Positions 63,342 through 64,000 of a stretch of 64,000 nt of DNA are shown here, one piece after another. Below the pieces are notes generated by a model. The model did not search any database. It saw only the letters and a list, made by a program, of their open reading frames with translations, and was not told the DNA's origin. Source of the DNA: an uncultured Lachnospiraceae bacterium. Its GTDB lineage: Bacteria; Bacillota; Clostridia; Lachnospirales; Lachnospiraceae. Location of the stretch: assembly GCA_902789175.1 (NCBI GenBank), contig CADANF010000012.1, positions 64,036 to 128,035 on the forward strand, given 5' to 3'. Each line of letters begins with the position of its first letter. The first letter of the stretch is position 1. A program made the position numbers and the translations under genes.

Positions 63342-64000
63342 ATGGAATACGTTCTTAATACAAATGATATTCATAAATCATACCGTAAATTTCAGGCTTT
63401 AAACGGCCTCACAATGAATGTGCCTAAGGGAGCCATTTATGGTTTTGTTGGGAAAAATGGAGCTGGCAAGACTACTCTTATCAGAATTATATCAGGACTG
63501 CAGGATCCAACATCCGGAGAGTTTTCGCTGTATGGAATTAGTAGTAAAGAAAAAAATATAAATAAGTCAAGGAGAAGAATGGGGGCTGTAATCGAAACAC
63601 CGGCGCTTTACCTTGATATGACAGCAGAGGATAACCTTAAAATGCAGTACCGCATCTTAGGACTTCCAAGTTTTGACGGGATTGAAGAAAACCTTGATCT
63701 TGTAGGACTTGGAAATACCGGGAAGAAGAAGGTAAGAAATTTTTCTTTAGGCATGAGACAACGCTTAGGTGTTGCAATCGCACTATGTGGAAATCCGGAT
63801 TTTCTGGTTCTGGATGAGCCTATAAATGGACTTGACCCACAGGGAATCGTTGAGATAAGAGAGCTTATCTTAAAACTGAACCGCGAAAAAAAGATCACGG
63901 TGCTTATCTCATCACATATATTGGATGAACTTTCAAAACTGGCTACCCATTACGGATTTATTGATAAAGGCCGCATTGTAAAGGAAATGAGCTCTGAGGA
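63342..64000 (+). CDS. BcrA/lantibiotic-type ABC ATPase (truncated by window end)
   Basis: An open frame from ATG at 63342 (RBS GGAAAGGAGATAA) runs off the end: at least 219 residues. It has Walker A GKNGAGKTT, Q-loop region GAVIETPALYLDMTAEDNL, signature FSLGMRQR and Walker B FLVLDEPINGLDP. The pattern is that of the bacitracin/lantibiotic self-protection family. The permease should lie beyond the window. The upstream OmpR regulator probably regulates it. Confidence 0.88.
   Translation, partial: MEYVLNTNDIHKSYRKFQALNGLTMNVPKGAIYGFVGKNGAGKTTLIRIISGLQDPTSGEFSLYGISSKEKNINKSRRRMGAVIETPALYLDMTAEDNLKMQYRILGLPSFDGIEENLDLVGLGNTGKKKVRNFSLGMRQRLGVAIALCGNPDFLVLDEPINGLDPQGIVEIRELILKLNREKKITVLISSHILDELSKLATHYGFIDKGRIVKEMSSE

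Overview
The window is a 64 kb chromosomal piece of an anaerobic, low-GC, Gram-positive bacterium. The protein families, the strong AGGAGG-type ribosome binding sites, the class III ribonucleotide reductase activase (oxygen-sensitive metabolism) and the AT-rich codon use all point to Clostridia, most likely Lachnospiraceae (Butyrivibrio-like; the genus is inference). No transposase, phage module or CRISPR array is present. Three pseudogene remnants and two families of short dispersed repeats are.

Layout. 0-6.8 kb: housekeeping genes (mgtE, dut, nrdG on the minus strand; a secreted PPIase, tRNA-Leu, greA, lysS on the plus strand). 6.8-12.5 kb: a signalling patch (HPt protein, REC-HD-GYP protein, five-domain hybrid histidine kinase) followed by gene remnants. 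12.6-15.7 kb: a secreted cyclodextrin glucanotransferase behind two LacI-type operators, and a small UBA-like membrane protein. 15.7-25.8 kb: a CBM2 remnant, an M3 peptidase and a complete oligopeptide ABC transporter operon (oppABCDF). 25.8-29.3 kb: an MFS and an ABC exporter behind a leader peptide and attenuator of the antibiotic-inducible type. 29.5-35.1 kb: a two-component system with a MacB/Bce-type FtsX ABC transporter.

35.3-56.2 kb is a 21 kb sulfur-acquisition region and the most interesting part. It holds a cystathionine gamma-synthase-family enzyme and a PatB-type C-S lyase, an SsuABC/TauABC-like importer, a DUF4418-FtsX-ATPase module, cysteine synthase with YezD, a tRNA-Cys-like gene with odd features, and a nitrogenase-like set (NifB-, NifX-, NifH-, NifD- and NifK-like, plus a second NifX-like protein) with a divergent cysteine synthase paralogue between H and D. 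It ends with an amino-acid ABC transporter preceded by a leader peptide with three consecutive Cys codons and a well-formed terminator/antiterminator pair. There are no NifE, NifN or other nitrogen-fixation genes. I infer a reductive C-S bond-cleaving enzyme, related to methylthio-alkane reductase (Mar), that feeds sulfide or methanethiol into cysteine and methionine synthesis. A recurring motif (ACTGACTGGA followed by ACCRGAGG) occurs three times, only in this region.

56.2-64 kb: a PNPOx-like flavoprotein, an orphan membrane protein, tldD/tldE, a D-2-hydroxyacid dehydrogenase, an AraC/GyrI regulator, an orphan OmpR regulator and a truncated BcrA-like ATPase. Most of these genes end in a 50-55 bp palindromic repeat whose first bases often form the stop codon.
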